A DNA stretch of 64,000 nt from the NCBI GenBank assembly GCA_033002965.1, contig JAURVB010014859.1:1-64000 (forward strand), written 5' to 3'. The translations under genes were made by a program, and so were the position numbers. Positions within the stretch are counted from its first letter, which is position 1, and each line of letters starts with the position of its first letter. Under the pieces are notes generated by a model, which was not told the origin of the DNA, made no database searches, and was given only the letters and a program-made list of their open reading frames with translations. The DNA comes from Piper betle. Its lineage: Eukaryota; Streptophyta; Magnoliopsida; Piperales; Piperaceae. This document shows, piece after piece, positions 51,785 to 63,764 of the stretch.

Positions 51785-52200
51785 ACTCAAACCCGGCTCA
51801 TTTGAGATGGAGTTTAATCCGAGCTAATTAATATTTACATCTAAGTTGAGCTCGTGCTTGCATGATTAAAGTTATAAATAGTCTTCATTTGTATAATTCA
51901 TACTTAAACTAAATTAAATTTCAAAATCAAGACATCTCAATTTCACATGAACATTGTACATAAAAAAGTAATATATTTATGTACATTCTTATTTTAAATT
52001 GTTAGTGCATCACACTCTTGTTTTATAATTTTAGTTAAATTTTACAAAGAAATCTAATGCACATAATGTAAAATCTTATTTATATATAAAATATTTAGCT
52101 TCGAGTTGAACTGTGTCGAACAGTCATACAGACCCGATTCATTTAACTTGGAGCCAAATTTAAATTTCTGTGTTTTTAATAAGTACAATTGAGTTAAATT
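51785..52200 (+). repeat. Dispersed repeat, copy 2
   Basis: Collinear with 29680-30110 in the same orientation. It ends just before the cyclin D promoter/leader. Confidence 0.6.
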
Positions 52201-52433
52201 GATGTGTTAATGGAGAAAGAAAAGAGAGTGGCATACAAAGAATTGGCGTCTCTAAAAATTCTTAGAACAACAGCTTTTAGGCTCCACGTTGTCTTCCTCT
52301 TCCCATCGCCATCTTTGAGGCGACGAGAGCTAAGACGATGGCAGGCGTATCAACCGTTCTACCTCGGAGCTAGGCGGCGAGTGGGAGATGGAAAGTAGAC
52401 GATGAGCTCGTCATTCAACCAACTCCACGACCC

Positions 52434-53953
52434 ATGTCCGATTTCTTCCATCACTCCTCCTCCTCCTCCGACCTTCTCTGCAGCGCAGAATCCGCCGACA
52501 TGGAGCCGAAGTACTATCCGCCCATATCCATCACCTCCCCGTCGACGTCGACGTCCTAGATGTCGACGAGCTCATGGCGGAGCTAGTGGCGACGGAGAGG
52601 TGTTACCAGGCGGGCTCCGACCACAAGTCCAGATATGGCACCTTGGCAAGACATGAAGCTATTGCTTGGATTCTCAAGGTATTATTAGAGTGTTCCGTTT
52701 ACCTCAAAAAAAAACTGAGTATGATGATCTATTTTGATAATAATAATGAATCTTAATTTATGATTCCCACACATTTTTTTATGTTAGAGGCAAAATTGGG
52801 TATATAATTCACTGATAATGTGTTTTTTGATAATGTGTTTGATAATATAAGGTGCATGCTTACTATCATTTCCAACCAATCACGGCGTACCTCTCGGTCA
52901 GCTACATGGATCGGTTTCTCGACTCTCATGCTCTTCCGGTATGTTTTGATCATACTATTGGAAAATTTTACTTTCATGGTGTTGGGATTGTTTTCAGACT
53001 CTTAATTATGTTTTGGTCATTTAGGATGCTAGTAATGGGTGGCCATTGCAGCTTTTGGCTGTTGCAACTTTGTCTCTGGCAGCCAAAGTGGAGGAGACAC
53101 TAGTCCCATCTCTTCTGGATCTCCAAGTATGGATTCCAATGCATCTCATGATATTTTACAAACTATACATTTCAATAGCTGGTTTCCATGGTTGATGGTT
53201 TTAAGAGTTCTGCTCAGATAAAGGTTGCCCGATTCATTTTCGAACCTAGAACGATTCAGAGAATGGAGCTTTTGGTGTTGGATGCATTGGATTGGAAGCT
53301 TAGGTTTGTGACACCGTTTGATTTCATTGATTTCTTCGCATTCAAGCTCGTCCCAAGTGGTGTTTGTGCAAGGTTTTTGGTTTCGCGCGCTGCCCAAATC
53401 ATCCTCTCAACCATCCATGGTGATTTTATTGCAACTATCTAGCTAGCTTGTGTTCTCTTTCCAATACATATATGTACAATGTGAGCATTTTCGATATACA
53501 CAGTATGAATGTTCATACTTTCTGGTCATTTTTCTTGTAGAAGCTAAATTCTTGGATCATCGGCCGTCGTCGATAGCAGCGGCGGCTATCATATGTGCTG
53601 CAGATTCATTGCCGAGGCTATCTCCAATCTTCCCCGAAGACAACAAATCTTGGTGTGTTGGGTTAAGCAAGGTAGTCAATCAGAATGACATTTTATACAT
53701 TATTATCCTTAGCAAGTCATTTAACCGAGTACTGTATTTGATTGAATTCGTGCAGGAAAAGATTGTTAGTTGTTCTGAGTTAATGCAGCAAGTATTGCTC
53801 AACAAAACCAAGAAAGGTACAGACAAAGTTGATAAGCCTCCGAAGATTGGACCTCAAATTAGAGCAGTGACTAAGATCGAAGTGGGATATCCTCGTACTA
53901 CCAGTTCTACTGGTTCTCCACCACAAAAGAGGAGGAAACGCAATAGCTCGTGA
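52434..53953 (+). pseudogene. CYCD: D-type cyclin, 6 exons, one frameshift in exon 1
   Basis: G1 cyclin partner of CDKA, controlling S-phase entry through retinoblastoma-related protein. Exons 52434-52678, 52852-52938, 53025-53126, 53218-53419, 53541-53671, 53756-53953. The cyclin box reads HEAIAWILK, AYYHFQPITAYLSVSYMDRF, LAVATLSLAAKVEET, then the C-terminal cyclin fold IKVARFIFEPRTIQRMELLV and SSIAAAAIICAADSL. The end SPPQKRRKR is typical of CYCDs. The cyclin-fold residues look closest to CYCD1 to me. The N-terminus (MSDFFHHSS...DLLCSAESAD) is in a different frame from the cyclin box: one base is missing somewhere between 52500 and 52556, most simply in the CCCC at 52537-52540. A start at 52574 in the box frame would lose the whole Rb-binding region. 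Everything downstream is intact. Confidence 0.9.
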
Positions 53954-55865
53954 TGGGTTTATGATAATAATGGTAATCACGAACTCTCTGACCATGCTGG
54001 TGAAGAGTTTGGAAGAAACAACAGTTAAAGAGAGAGAAGTTGAACAAGAAATTAATAAGACCTCTAGATATACATATATATCACCAATAAGACTGCTTAA
54101 AGAGAGGCAATATTTTGTTTTAGAGGATGTCTTCAGATAAGGTGAAGTTGGTTTGTAATAATTTAAGCTGGTTGTAGCCATAGTCGATGAAATTGATATG
54201 TCTGCTAATAGAGGTGGGGTATGTGATGGTCATGGAAGAGATGAATTCAAAGGGGGTATTCATGGTGGAAGTAAAGGAAGAAAGACAGAGGGCCAAGTAG
54301 ATACAGGAATGCGGGTGAAACAAATGGAAAAATAAAGGAGCCAAGGTGGTGAGAATCTAGTCAAACCCTTTTGCTAGATCCACCATTATTATCCTACCAC
54401 TATGTTCTTGCCTTGGTCTGAGATTTGTGTTTATTGTGGAGTAGAATGAAAGACACAAAAGCTCAAGATCATCAACAACAGAAAGAAAAAGTCAAGAACA
54501 AATGCGTATCATATGTATCTTTTTGGTCTTTGTACAAGTGCAGATGAATGGAGAGGGATACTTTGCATTATATGTACACACTCTTATTATTATTATTATT
54601 ACTATTACATGTTCAATATTATCAAGAAAAACAAAATAATGTGCTCATGTATATGTCTTTGCATGATTGATTGTTTGAGGTCGCATGCATAAATGGTAGA
54701 TCAATCAATCGCTCTATATAAGAAAACAAGACATTAACAACGAATTTCTTTCACAACCATGATGGTCTTATGAAATCTATTAAAAATACAAAGATTTTAG
54801 TTGAATGTGTTCTTAGACACAAAATAAAACAATGAAGATTCCATTGTTGCCTTGCTACCATACATATATATTATAAGATCACCTTCTTAATTTCTCAAAG
54901 TGAATGATAACAATGAAACAAAAACTATAATGCAGTCAAGTCAAGCATTGTATCTTGAGCCTCTACTTAAAATAACATTTTCCACCATTCCCAGCTGCGC
55001 CAAAAACCTCAAAAAGATCAGAGAAGGAGAATTTCCTGCACAGATCTACCTCCATTTTTGCATGGCATGTGCCTGACACTGATCAGTTATCCCCTCCATC
55101 TTTACCAGGCCTTTGCACCGCAAGACACCAAAAACAACATTGGAATGAGGCATGGGAGCAGGAGCCCATAACTGTTCATGGGCAGTCTCATATAAACACT
55201 GAAAAAATGGCACTGCTCTCAGACACCCGCGGCCAGCCAATCACCAAAACTGTAACCTTTACCGGTCTTTCTTCCTCTTTCCATGATCTGGCATTTGACT
55301 GTGGTTGGTTGTTTGATCTGCAACTTATCAAACAAGTGCAAATTGGAAATGGGTACTGTTCCGTTTGATATTTTCTTTCTTTTTGTGCACAAGAGGCTGG
55401 TTTGAAGTGTTTGTTTCTGGTCATCCCTACCCCAATATTGGCTGTCTACACTGCAACCGATCAGAGTTGATTCTGTATTGGCTCTTTGACTGTCTCTGCT
55501 TTCTAACTACTTCACGTGCTCACTGCAAGTAGTTGTAGCACATCATTGAAGAAGAGCTTTGTACCCACACATTTACTTTGTTAGAATTGTTTGATTATTC
55601 TTTTGAAATTTTTTTTTTATTATTATACTAGGCTGCCAAAATTCGAGTAAATTTGATTCAGTCGATAAGGTGAATTATTCCATTAAAAAGTGTAATTAAC
55701 TATTTAGCAAACAATAATTTATTAATAATGATTAATTAAGATTTATTTAGACGTAGGACTAATATTTCGGCCCAATATATCTTAGTAAGCCTCAAAGATA
55801 TAAACCATCTATGCTATGCATATGCCTAGGTATTATTTTAGGGTTTGTTTGGTTTATATAGCATT
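53954..55865. other. Cyclin D 3' flank and intergenic DNA
   Basis: (ATT)n at 54582-54602. 55000-55540 is of mixed composition without coding or RNA structure that I can support. Confidence 0.45.
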
Positions 55866-55869
55866 AGAA

Positions 55870-56946
55870 AAAATATTGTAAGATCCTTTATTTAGTCTCG
55901 TATATAATACTTATTGAGATAAGATTTTTTTATAAGGGAGAATAAACTCAGTCGTTACACATTGCTTACGAAAAGAAGGAAAAAATTAATTTAGTCATCC
56001 AATTATTTTATCTCTCGTGTGTTTAGTTTTACGAAAAAGAGAAGAAATTTGTATAACATCATTCAATCTGTTTCATTTCTTCACAGTTTTGGAGAGAAAA
56101 TTATTAGGGATTAGTATCCATCTCAATGAAAATATTTTTTCCGATCTTCTTGCGAACTAAACAAGAAAAAATGTCATAAAATTATGCTTTTATTCTTTCT
56201 CTCAATTTAAGTACATAGCCAAATTCTAATTGAAAAAAACATGAAATCTTGAAAATGAATGGCACATCAATTGATGCATTAGGCCAATTGGAAGGTGAAA
56301 TTAGGTCAAAAACTTTGCCAAACAACAAAAACATTAAGAAATTAGCTAGTTAGGCCCATATAACTAGCCCATTGGGCCCAAACAACTAGCTATTGGGCTA
56401 TTGATTGAGAAGCCCAATTAAAAATACAATTTGATCTCAAGTTGGCGCCATCAGTGCTCTCGCCGCCGGCGACACCATGAGTTGCAGGTCTGCCGGCGAT
56501 GCCGTCACCTTTCGCCGTCACAGCTCTTGCATCTCTTTCTGATGTCGCGGATGTCTTCCTGTTGTAAGTCTCTTCTTTACTCCTCCCAAGGTCTCTTCTT
56601 TTATCTGTGTTCCGTGTTTTATCTTCCATTTTAGTTATGGATTTGGAAGCTTTCAGTTCATTGTTCTGCTGTGCGTCTTGTTCTTGGTGAGTAGTACGGG
56701 GTCATCACGAATTTTATGCCTTTATAATTTTGGATTTTTAGCGAAGATTAAGAATAAATCTAACTCTTTGATACCCGAATGTGAGAGCAGAAGTCCCAAA
56801 TCTATTTGTGTTCACAGTTGCAGCACGGCAATATTTGTCTAACATCTAATGCCTACTGAAATAAAATCTAGTATATTAGTGGGGATACTCCACAGATCTT
56901 CTTTGACTTAAGTTCATCAGTGTTTATACTGGTCCGGGTCGTTACA
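55870..56946 (+). mobile_element. LTR-like repeat remnants and a TGGGCC-rich promoter-like stretch
   Basis: 55875-55965 repeats the TAAGATCCTTTATTTAGTCTC word family of 47825-48357, and 56946 ends GGTCCGGGTCGTTACA like an LTR. Between them, 56350-56420 holds four GGCCCA/TGGGC words, then a GC-rich leader and a strong GTAAGT donor at 56563. Confidence 0.35.
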
Positions 56947-59350
56947 AGTATGTGGATGAATTTAACACAATAACCATGAATGGGTATAAACAATGGCTTA
57001 AGCAATCAAATTAATCAAGGCATTCAAAAACAAAAAATGTTTGCATCTATGATGGCAAGTACAAATGCATTGATGAATACGGTAACAAGGAGATTAACAA
57101 AAAGAACATATAATAATTGAGGGCTAACGAAAAGGGGATCTACAATAAATTTCATACAAGTCCAGAAAAGAGGTTCTTAGATTGGAAAGGAGATGGAATG
57201 AATCATTTGGTTGTTTTATAATAGGACAAAAGGTCACCACTCAGTAATAGATGAGGTTGTACATTTTGCTAATGTGAGAACTCTTAAAACATCTCAACCA
57301 AATGGTTAGATACAGGCTTTAGAAAACCGGGTCTCACCATTAAAAAGAAAATTGGTTCTGAGTTTCACCATATCTGGCCATGCATTACAAAGTGGTGAGC
57401 ATCCAGTATGAAGGTCGATCCCACATAATCCAATGACAGTCATGGTAGATAACTGAACCACATGTATTAATCAAATGCACAATGGACAAACTTGGAGAAG
57501 CTGCACTTTTAGTGTCATTTCGATTATATGAATAATTTACATTTGTTGTAGTAGTATATGAGGATTTACCCTTCAATCCCTCTTGGCAGTTATTGTAAAC
57601 AGTTTCTGAGCTAAATAACTTGAAATTCAGCTTCATTTTATTGTCTAGGAAGTTTTTCCTGTTTTGCAGCTTCTTCTAGTTTAGAAACTTTAGGAGCATG
57701 GATGGATATTAATAAGTGCATCTTCTCAGGTTAAAAACTGAGGGAGGCTTGCGACAGAACTTGTCTCCTATTTTCAGTACTTACTGTCTGGCTAATGAAA
57801 TGATACTCATGTAAGTTTTTGCTTGGTTTAAACATATGCACTTTCTTCTTGATCATGACTTTAACCTTGTTGCAAGGTGAAGCATGCTTGATTCACATCT
57901 ATTTTTAATATATTCTCTTGTATCTGCTCATTTCTTTTCACAAAAAGAAATTTGTTGCATACTTGTTTAACTCGGATAGGAAAGGAAATAAATGTGGGCC
58001 ATATGGGGTGACCTATCTATATAAGACCTATTGCAGAGAAATTTTAAATACATGTAAATTCTTGTTAAAGTGGAACAAATGGATCTTGATTATGATAGAA
58101 AGTTTTTTCCTATTTTGGTAATATTGGCACTAAAGAGTGTGGCGATTACCCAATTATAATTGAAAAAAATGGTGAATGTAAGGGATTAAAAAGTTGTAAG
58201 TCAATATGGTTTTCTTATTCTGAAGCTGAGCCAAGTACATGGTCTTTAGCCTTTAGGTTTATGATTGTGGAAAGAAGTCTTGGAATTTAACCTTCCAAGA
58301 TTAATTAGTATATAGAAACAAATTTTGTTAGGTGCACTTCTAGTTTTATGCATTTGATAATTAAGAGCTCGCCCAACCAAATTATTTTTGTGCACCTTGT
58401 TGAAGATGATTTAAACAAAGGGCCATGTACACAGAGATACGGCCCATTGGATTTGTTGAATGGATGAAACTCCAAGCCATCTAAGGATTGCTCTTGATTG
58501 GGTGCTTGTGTTGCAATGACTAATTTTGTATATCAGCTAACTATTTTATTTGGTTAGAATTTCAAGTTCCCTGTCTTGGTTGTTTTATTGAATTCAGAGT
58601 CGAGGAAAGGAGAATGTATAGGTGGGTATGTAGAATATTAGAAGTGACAATGAGTTGAGTTTTCAGTTGAGAGGATTGTGTTAACTCGTAATAATAGAGC
58701 ATAAGGTCTAGGATTTTCATCTTAGAAGGTAAGAACAATTCAGCAAGAAAGAGGCTATCAATGTGGATAAGTTCCAGTCATTCAAAACAGACACCAGAAG
58801 TGAGGAGTGGTAAACCCTTCTATCCAATGTCAACAAAGTTCTTCCCTCAGTGTGATTGAAGTTCTAACAGGTGGTAAAAAACCTAGAATTTTCACTCTTT
58901 CAGGCTGCATGCTGAAACATCTGTTGGTTTGTTGTTTACAGATAATGGGAAAAAAATCATCAAATAGATGAAAAAGTGAAAGTTCATGCATCAAGTAATA
59001 AACATAAGTTGAAATCTTGTACAATCTTTAGTTTTGTTTTATGTATTTTTTGGAATATGACATGTTTCAGCATTAGGCAATATTGAGTCTCACATTATCA
59101 TATCACAAATGAGCTGCCATATGAGTGCTAGTTTAGCCCTGAGCTAAAGATGATTCTTAGATACATGAATGCTCATTTCAGTATAATTGTCAGGACAGTA
59201 AAGCAGGAAAGGTAAGCTGCTTTGCATGGCTTTTCTTTGCGAAATGATTTTAATTCACAACTTTTCTTATTTGTTATTATTCAAGTTCTCATTAAGAGTG
59301 AACAACAATTTTAAGTATGCGTGAAAGCTTTTATACATTGCTCTTGACAT
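56947..59350. other. Gene-free DNA between repeats and the DUF247 gene
   Basis: No intact frame or RNA gene seen. Composition is that of intron or 3' flank, so exons of an unrecognised transcript could be present. Confidence 0.4.
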
Positions 59351-59354
59351 TAGA

Positions 59355-61073
59355 TTACCTCCTAGTACAAGTATAGACAGAGCAAAATGCCTCTAAGGTG
59401 GTCGTCACCAGGAGCATAACAATGGCTGCTAAAGCAAGGGATTGCCATGATTGGAACACATGCCTCTTTATTACCTTCATTATCTTCACCTTCCATCTGC
59501 TCTCATAGAACCTGTTTACATCCTCAATCACCTTGTCTAAGAATGGCACCTTGGTGAGCCTCACAGACTTGCTCATCCCATTCCACACCTCTGCAACCTC
59601 GCCATCGCTCTTGAGCCGGTTCACAAGTATCCCTTTCTCCCTCAACACCCTCACGTCCTTCTCACCGTCAATTATCCCATTCATCATCTCCGTGTACCGG
59701 GTGAGAACCAGTGGCCCCGACGCAACCCAAAACTCATAGGCCACCAAGTTCCTCAGCACCACCTCTGTGTTCTCGTCCAGGTCAACTACTGGCAGGTGCA
59801 GTGTTGCCGTCTTATTGTCAAATGAGATAGCTGACAATTCGGTGTTGTTGGTAGGTTTGAATGTGACTCCGGCTGTGAACAGCTCAGTCACTGAAGGGAT
59901 AGTGATCTCTTCGAGAAGGGGTGGATGGTTATTAACATTGCCAAGTGAATCGTCTTGTTTATTGTCATGATCATTGTTGTTTTTTCTCTCACTGGGGTGG
60001 AAGAGAAGGTATTCTAGAGGTTCTTTGAGAAGGGAAAGTATGGGTAGGGTGAAGAGGATGTTCCATGGGATTTTGATGATGACCATGAATGGCTTGGAGG
60101 ATATGACCCTCTTAAACAGTTGTAACAACTGCAACTTCCTTACAAACAAGAGAAAGCCCCTGCAGATGTTGCCCAAGAACTGCTTAATGCAATTTTTGAT
60201 AGAGGTTAATCTACCATTGCCATTGCAGCTCCTCTCGCCATGGACATTTGGATCAACATCTTCATGTTTTTCTGTAATAATTTCAACCAAAACTTCTTTG
60301 GACTTGCAGGGGATCACGATGGTACGGTACACGAGGTCCAACAAATGAGCACTTTTGGCCAAGCCATGTTTGTCTAGCTTAACCTGCATCCCCTTGAACG
60401 GCACAACCTCCTTGCACAGCCCTGTCAACATGGCACACAACATCTCATCTGCCATCTCCTGCGAAGAACTGGTCTCTTCCATGACTGCTCTTATAAGAAA
60501 CAAGGGAATTTGGTTTTCAAGCATCATGACATCCCTCAACACGGAATTGTGCACTGACTTGGACAGGCTAGAAGAGACATGGTAAGGACCATTTTTGCGT
60601 TCCATGGCCGTGTAGACATGGAGGAAGTCAATGAGGAAGGTGGCATCGATGGTCATCATCCATGCAAGGGTGTCGCCGTCGTGGTTGAGGTAGCGGTGGT
60701 AGCTGCGCCGGACACGGTGCTCCATGTGGGCAATGCCGGCGACGAGGTGGTGGAAGTGGATGCCCGAGCTGGCGTGTAGGTGTTTTTGGATTTTCTTCAC
60801 TGCCTTGAGCTTGTACCTCTCCATGTCATGGAGCTCCGGCCGGAAATGGTGGTAGGGGCCAATGGATATAAACTGGGGTATGTAGACATCTGGCTTGTGG
60901 GCAATGGATGACTTGGGGATGTTGAAGATGGAAATGGGCATCAACCTGTCGTTGTCATACTCGTCGTCGCCTTCCTCGATGCATCTCTTGATCTGAATCA
61001 CCCACTGGTGGTCGTCAATCCGTTTGCCGGTGCCGGCGGTGGAGATGCCGACGTTTTGCTGCGGGGAAGACAT
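59355..61073 (-). CDS. DUF247 (UPF0481) membrane protein, single exon
   Basis: Plant-specific DUF247 protein of 572 residues, uninterrupted, from an ATG in good context. The molecular function of most members is unknown. DUF247 genes sit at the S and Z self-incompatibility loci of grasses and some affect growth or virus response. Seen: VYIPQFISIGPYHH near residue 65, the N-terminal family block; SSLSKSVHNSVLRDVMMLENQIPLF (broken here for length: LENQIP is the core) near 190; SVTELFTAGVTFKP near 410; LRNLVAYE near 455; and a C-terminal hydrophobic segment of about 20 residues (LALAAIVMLLVTTT) that should anchor it in a membrane. It is longer than most members (about 430-550) because of a basic, hydrophobic insertion at 290-390. 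No intron, no sister copy in the window, and no linked SI-type gene is visible here. Confidence 0.92.
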   Translation of the reverse strand: MSSPQQNVGISTAGTGKRIDDHQWVIQIKRCIEEGDDEYDNDRLMPISIFNIPKSSIAHKPDVYIPQFISIGPYHHFRPELHDMERYKLKAVKKIQKHLHASSGIHFHHLVAGIAHMEHRVRRSYHRYLNHDGDTLAWMMTIDATFLIDFLHVYTAMERKNGPYHVSSSLSKSVHNSVLRDVMMLENQIPLFLIRAVMEETSSSQEMADEMLCAMLTGLCKEVVPFKGMQVKLDKHGLAKSAHLLDLVYRTIVIPCKSKEVLVEIITEKHEDVDPNVHGERSCNGNGRLTSIKNCIKQFLGNICRGFLLFVRKLQLLQLFKRVISSKPFMVIIKIPWNILFTLPILSLLKEPLEYLLFHPSERKNNNDHDNKQDDSLGNVNNHPPLLEEITIPSVTELFTAGVTFKPTNNTELSAISFDNKTATLHLPVVDLDENTEVVLRNLVAYEFWVASGPLVLTRYTEMMNGIIDGEKDVRVLREKGILVNRLKSDGEVAEVWNGMSKSVRLTKVPFLDKVIEDVNRFYESRWKVKIMKVIKRHVFQSWQSLALAAIVMLLVTTTLEAFCSVYTCTRR

Positions 61074-63160
61074 GGTGCAGTTGCATGAGATGGAGGAGGT
61101 AGTACGTTAGGATACTATTAAAGTATATTTTATTTAGTAAAGATGGGCATTTAATTGTGTCTTTTTGAATTGAACACTTTTCTCTATTTAAAGTAATTTT
61201 TTATTTCGCTAAATGGGGATAAATCTAGGAGTCATATTAGGATGCAACTTCAATTAGCTCACCTAAATCGAGATCGATAATTTCGATTTATTCCAAATTT
61301 GCTTAGATCGAGTCTGGTATTATGTTTCAATTCCATTTTACCTTTGTTGTGATAGGGAAGGAAACCTCTAGAGCATTGAGTTTAGATTTAAGTTCATTGC
61401 TTCAGGTATGCATTAGTTGCCACATATACTGTAGCTTGACTTAGTTGACAAAAAACAGACATTTATTTATTTTCTATAAGTCGGTTTTGGGTAGGACTGC
61501 GTATTAAACCAGACCAAACTTTAATGATAAAATTTTGGTTAATAAATAATAGGGTTTAGTTTGGAAGAAACTGGTACTTATAAATGTTCAGATTTGATAT
61601 TTAATAATAGAGTGATGGGTATACGCCACTTGATACTCTATTTGTAAATGAATATTTTTAATCATGTAAATTAATATCTCATTAACTTTTTAAATTGGTT
61701 CTCATTTAAAAATTAAAAAAATATTTATTTATTTAAAATGTTATTTTTTTCTTAACTTCATTCTTTAAAACGTGTTATTATTATTATTATTATTATTATT
61801 ATGTTGTTGTTGTTGTTGTTATTGTTCTTGTTGTTATTATTGTTGTTGTTGTATAGGTTGAATAGTTAAATAGATATCTCTTTGAACTCAATGATTTATA
61901 ATTAATGGTTTAAATAGTCGGGTTGAATATTAATAATAAAAAGTTAAATAGTAAATGATTGGATATGGTTTATAAGTTTGGCTTTAAATAGTAGGTTTAG
62001 TTTAAACAACACTCAATCAAACCCATCTAGGCCTTATCTTTGGGGGAGGGAAAGGAATTTACTATAGGTTTGCATGGGAAAAAAATGACATTTACTATAA
62101 ATTTAGCTTAAATTTGATGCTTTAAGTATGTATTAATTGCCAAGTAATTAGTAACTTCTTACTTCTTTTCTTGCATTTAACATGTAAGCAATATCTACTT
62201 TAGGTTGATTATGTTTTGTTAGAAAATAAAAAAGGTGAGACATTTACTATAGGTTGTTTTTTATTTTGCTTTGACTGGTTTGATTCGATTAGTTAAAGCT
62301 ATTGTGTTACTGTGTTTTGTTATCAAGGATGTATTTGATGAATTCTAAAGATTTGAAGTAGTTATTTTTATAAAAAGTAATAAAACAGAGCGTAACTTCT
62401 ATAACTTCTACTAAATCTCTAAAAAATATTAAATTTTTTTCTAGGAAATATCATTACCCGGGTATTTTTTATTCAAATTGGGTTAGACAAGACAAGAAAG
62501 AACACAAATGTCATAAAATTTTAAAATAATCAAAAGATTCAAAACCGAGTCAATTTGCAGCAAATTATGTTTCGTTAAATTCTTGGTTTTTTAGACTTTT
62601 AATGAATTATGAACAATATAAATGGGTTCGGATTAATTTGACTCGAATTTTGAGCTCAGTCTATTTAAGTTCAATAAAATACTCTTTTTATAAAAAAATT
62701 CCTCATTTTATTTGTACTTTTTAGTCGGTGGAGATGAAATTTTTGAAGGGGACTATTTTAGTACGAAGCCTTATTTATATCTTATCGTAAAATATTTTAA
62801 AAATTGATAATTTTACAATAAAAAATTAATAAATAGATTTTTTTATTTTTTATGCTAAACCAAATGAAACCTAGATAAAAATACTGTAAAATAAAAATTG
62901 AATTTTAATTTAGTGGAATCGTCAAAAGGGGGTTTGGATGGGTGCGGCTCAGTCGGAAGCTAATTAATCGCCATAGTTTTGACACATATATTAAGTTGTT
63001 TGATTTGGATTATATAATAAAAATAAATAAATTTTAATATTAAATCGAGCTTAAATGAATTATTTTTTTAACAAATTAAAAATGGAATATTGTGATATTT
63101 GGCTCTATTGGGTCCCTTCACAATCGTAGTGGTGGGCATTTTGCACCGCCTGGAAAAAAA
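61074..63160. other. Gene-free AT-rich DNA
   Basis: A (TTA)n/(TTG)n compound microsatellite at 61775-61855. 62690-62840 is a diverged copy of 11220-11400. Nothing else. Confidence 0.5.
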
Positions 63161-63164
63161 GCAA

Positions 63165-63510
63165 CAGGGCAGCTCTTGTGTTTAAAACAAATAAAACCAT
63201 GACATATATCACTAGGTGCCTTAGATGTCTTTTTTTTTTAAAAAAACTGATTTTTAGTTTAAATCAAAATAAATGAAAAAGATGTCCTTTTTTTTCAAAA
63301 AACGAATTTTTAATTTAAATTTTAAAAAAAGACAACGAGGCAGCTCTCATGTTTAAAACAAATAAAACCATGACATATATCACATGTGCCTTAGATGTCA
63401 TTTTTTTAAAAAAAAAAAGATTTTTAGTTTAAATCAAAATAAATGAAAAAAGATGTCTTTTTTTTTCAAAAAACTAATTTTTAGTTTAAATTTAAAAACA
63501 AAAAAAAAAG
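63165..63510. repeat. 170-bp tandem duplication
   Basis: GGCAGCTCT..TGTTTAAAACA and CCATGACATATATCAC occur at 63170 and 63340, and the intervening poly(T)/poly(A) and GATTTTTAGTTTAAAT blocks repeat as well. Confidence 0.85.
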
Positions 63511-63571
63511 ATGTTTTTTTTAAACTGATTTTTAGTTTAAATTAAAAGAAATAAAAAAGCCCCAAAATTGA

Positions 63572-63644
63572 GTTTGACGGGAGTCATTCGAACCCGACTC
63601 TACGGTTTGGAAGGAAAGTATCCTAACCATTAGACTACGAACGC
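63572..63644 (-). pseudogene. Decayed tRNA-Gly (TCC)
   Basis: The - strand reads GCGTTCGTAGTCTAATGGTT, an anticodon loop CTTCCAA (anticodon TCC) and GGGTTCGA. This matches the plant tRNA-Gly(TCC) layout. The anticodon stem is mismatched, four bases are inserted in the T loop and the 3' half of the acceptor stem is absent, so it cannot fold normally. Confidence 0.7.
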
Positions 63645-63764
63645 GTTCTTGATCGCGTCACCCTTTAAATATTAAATTAACAATGACATTGGGAAGGCCT
63701 CTCTTCCAAAGATAACGTTGGAAATATGTATGACATATGTCTAACCGAGAAATGAAGTCCTCCC

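Noticed and set aside
54120..54344. - strand frame MAPLFFHLFHPHSC...
   Set aside because: No motif, no exon context; lies in the cyclin D 3' flank.
59533..60779. + strand frames opposite the DUF247 gene
   Set aside because: Shadows of the DUF247 coding sequence.
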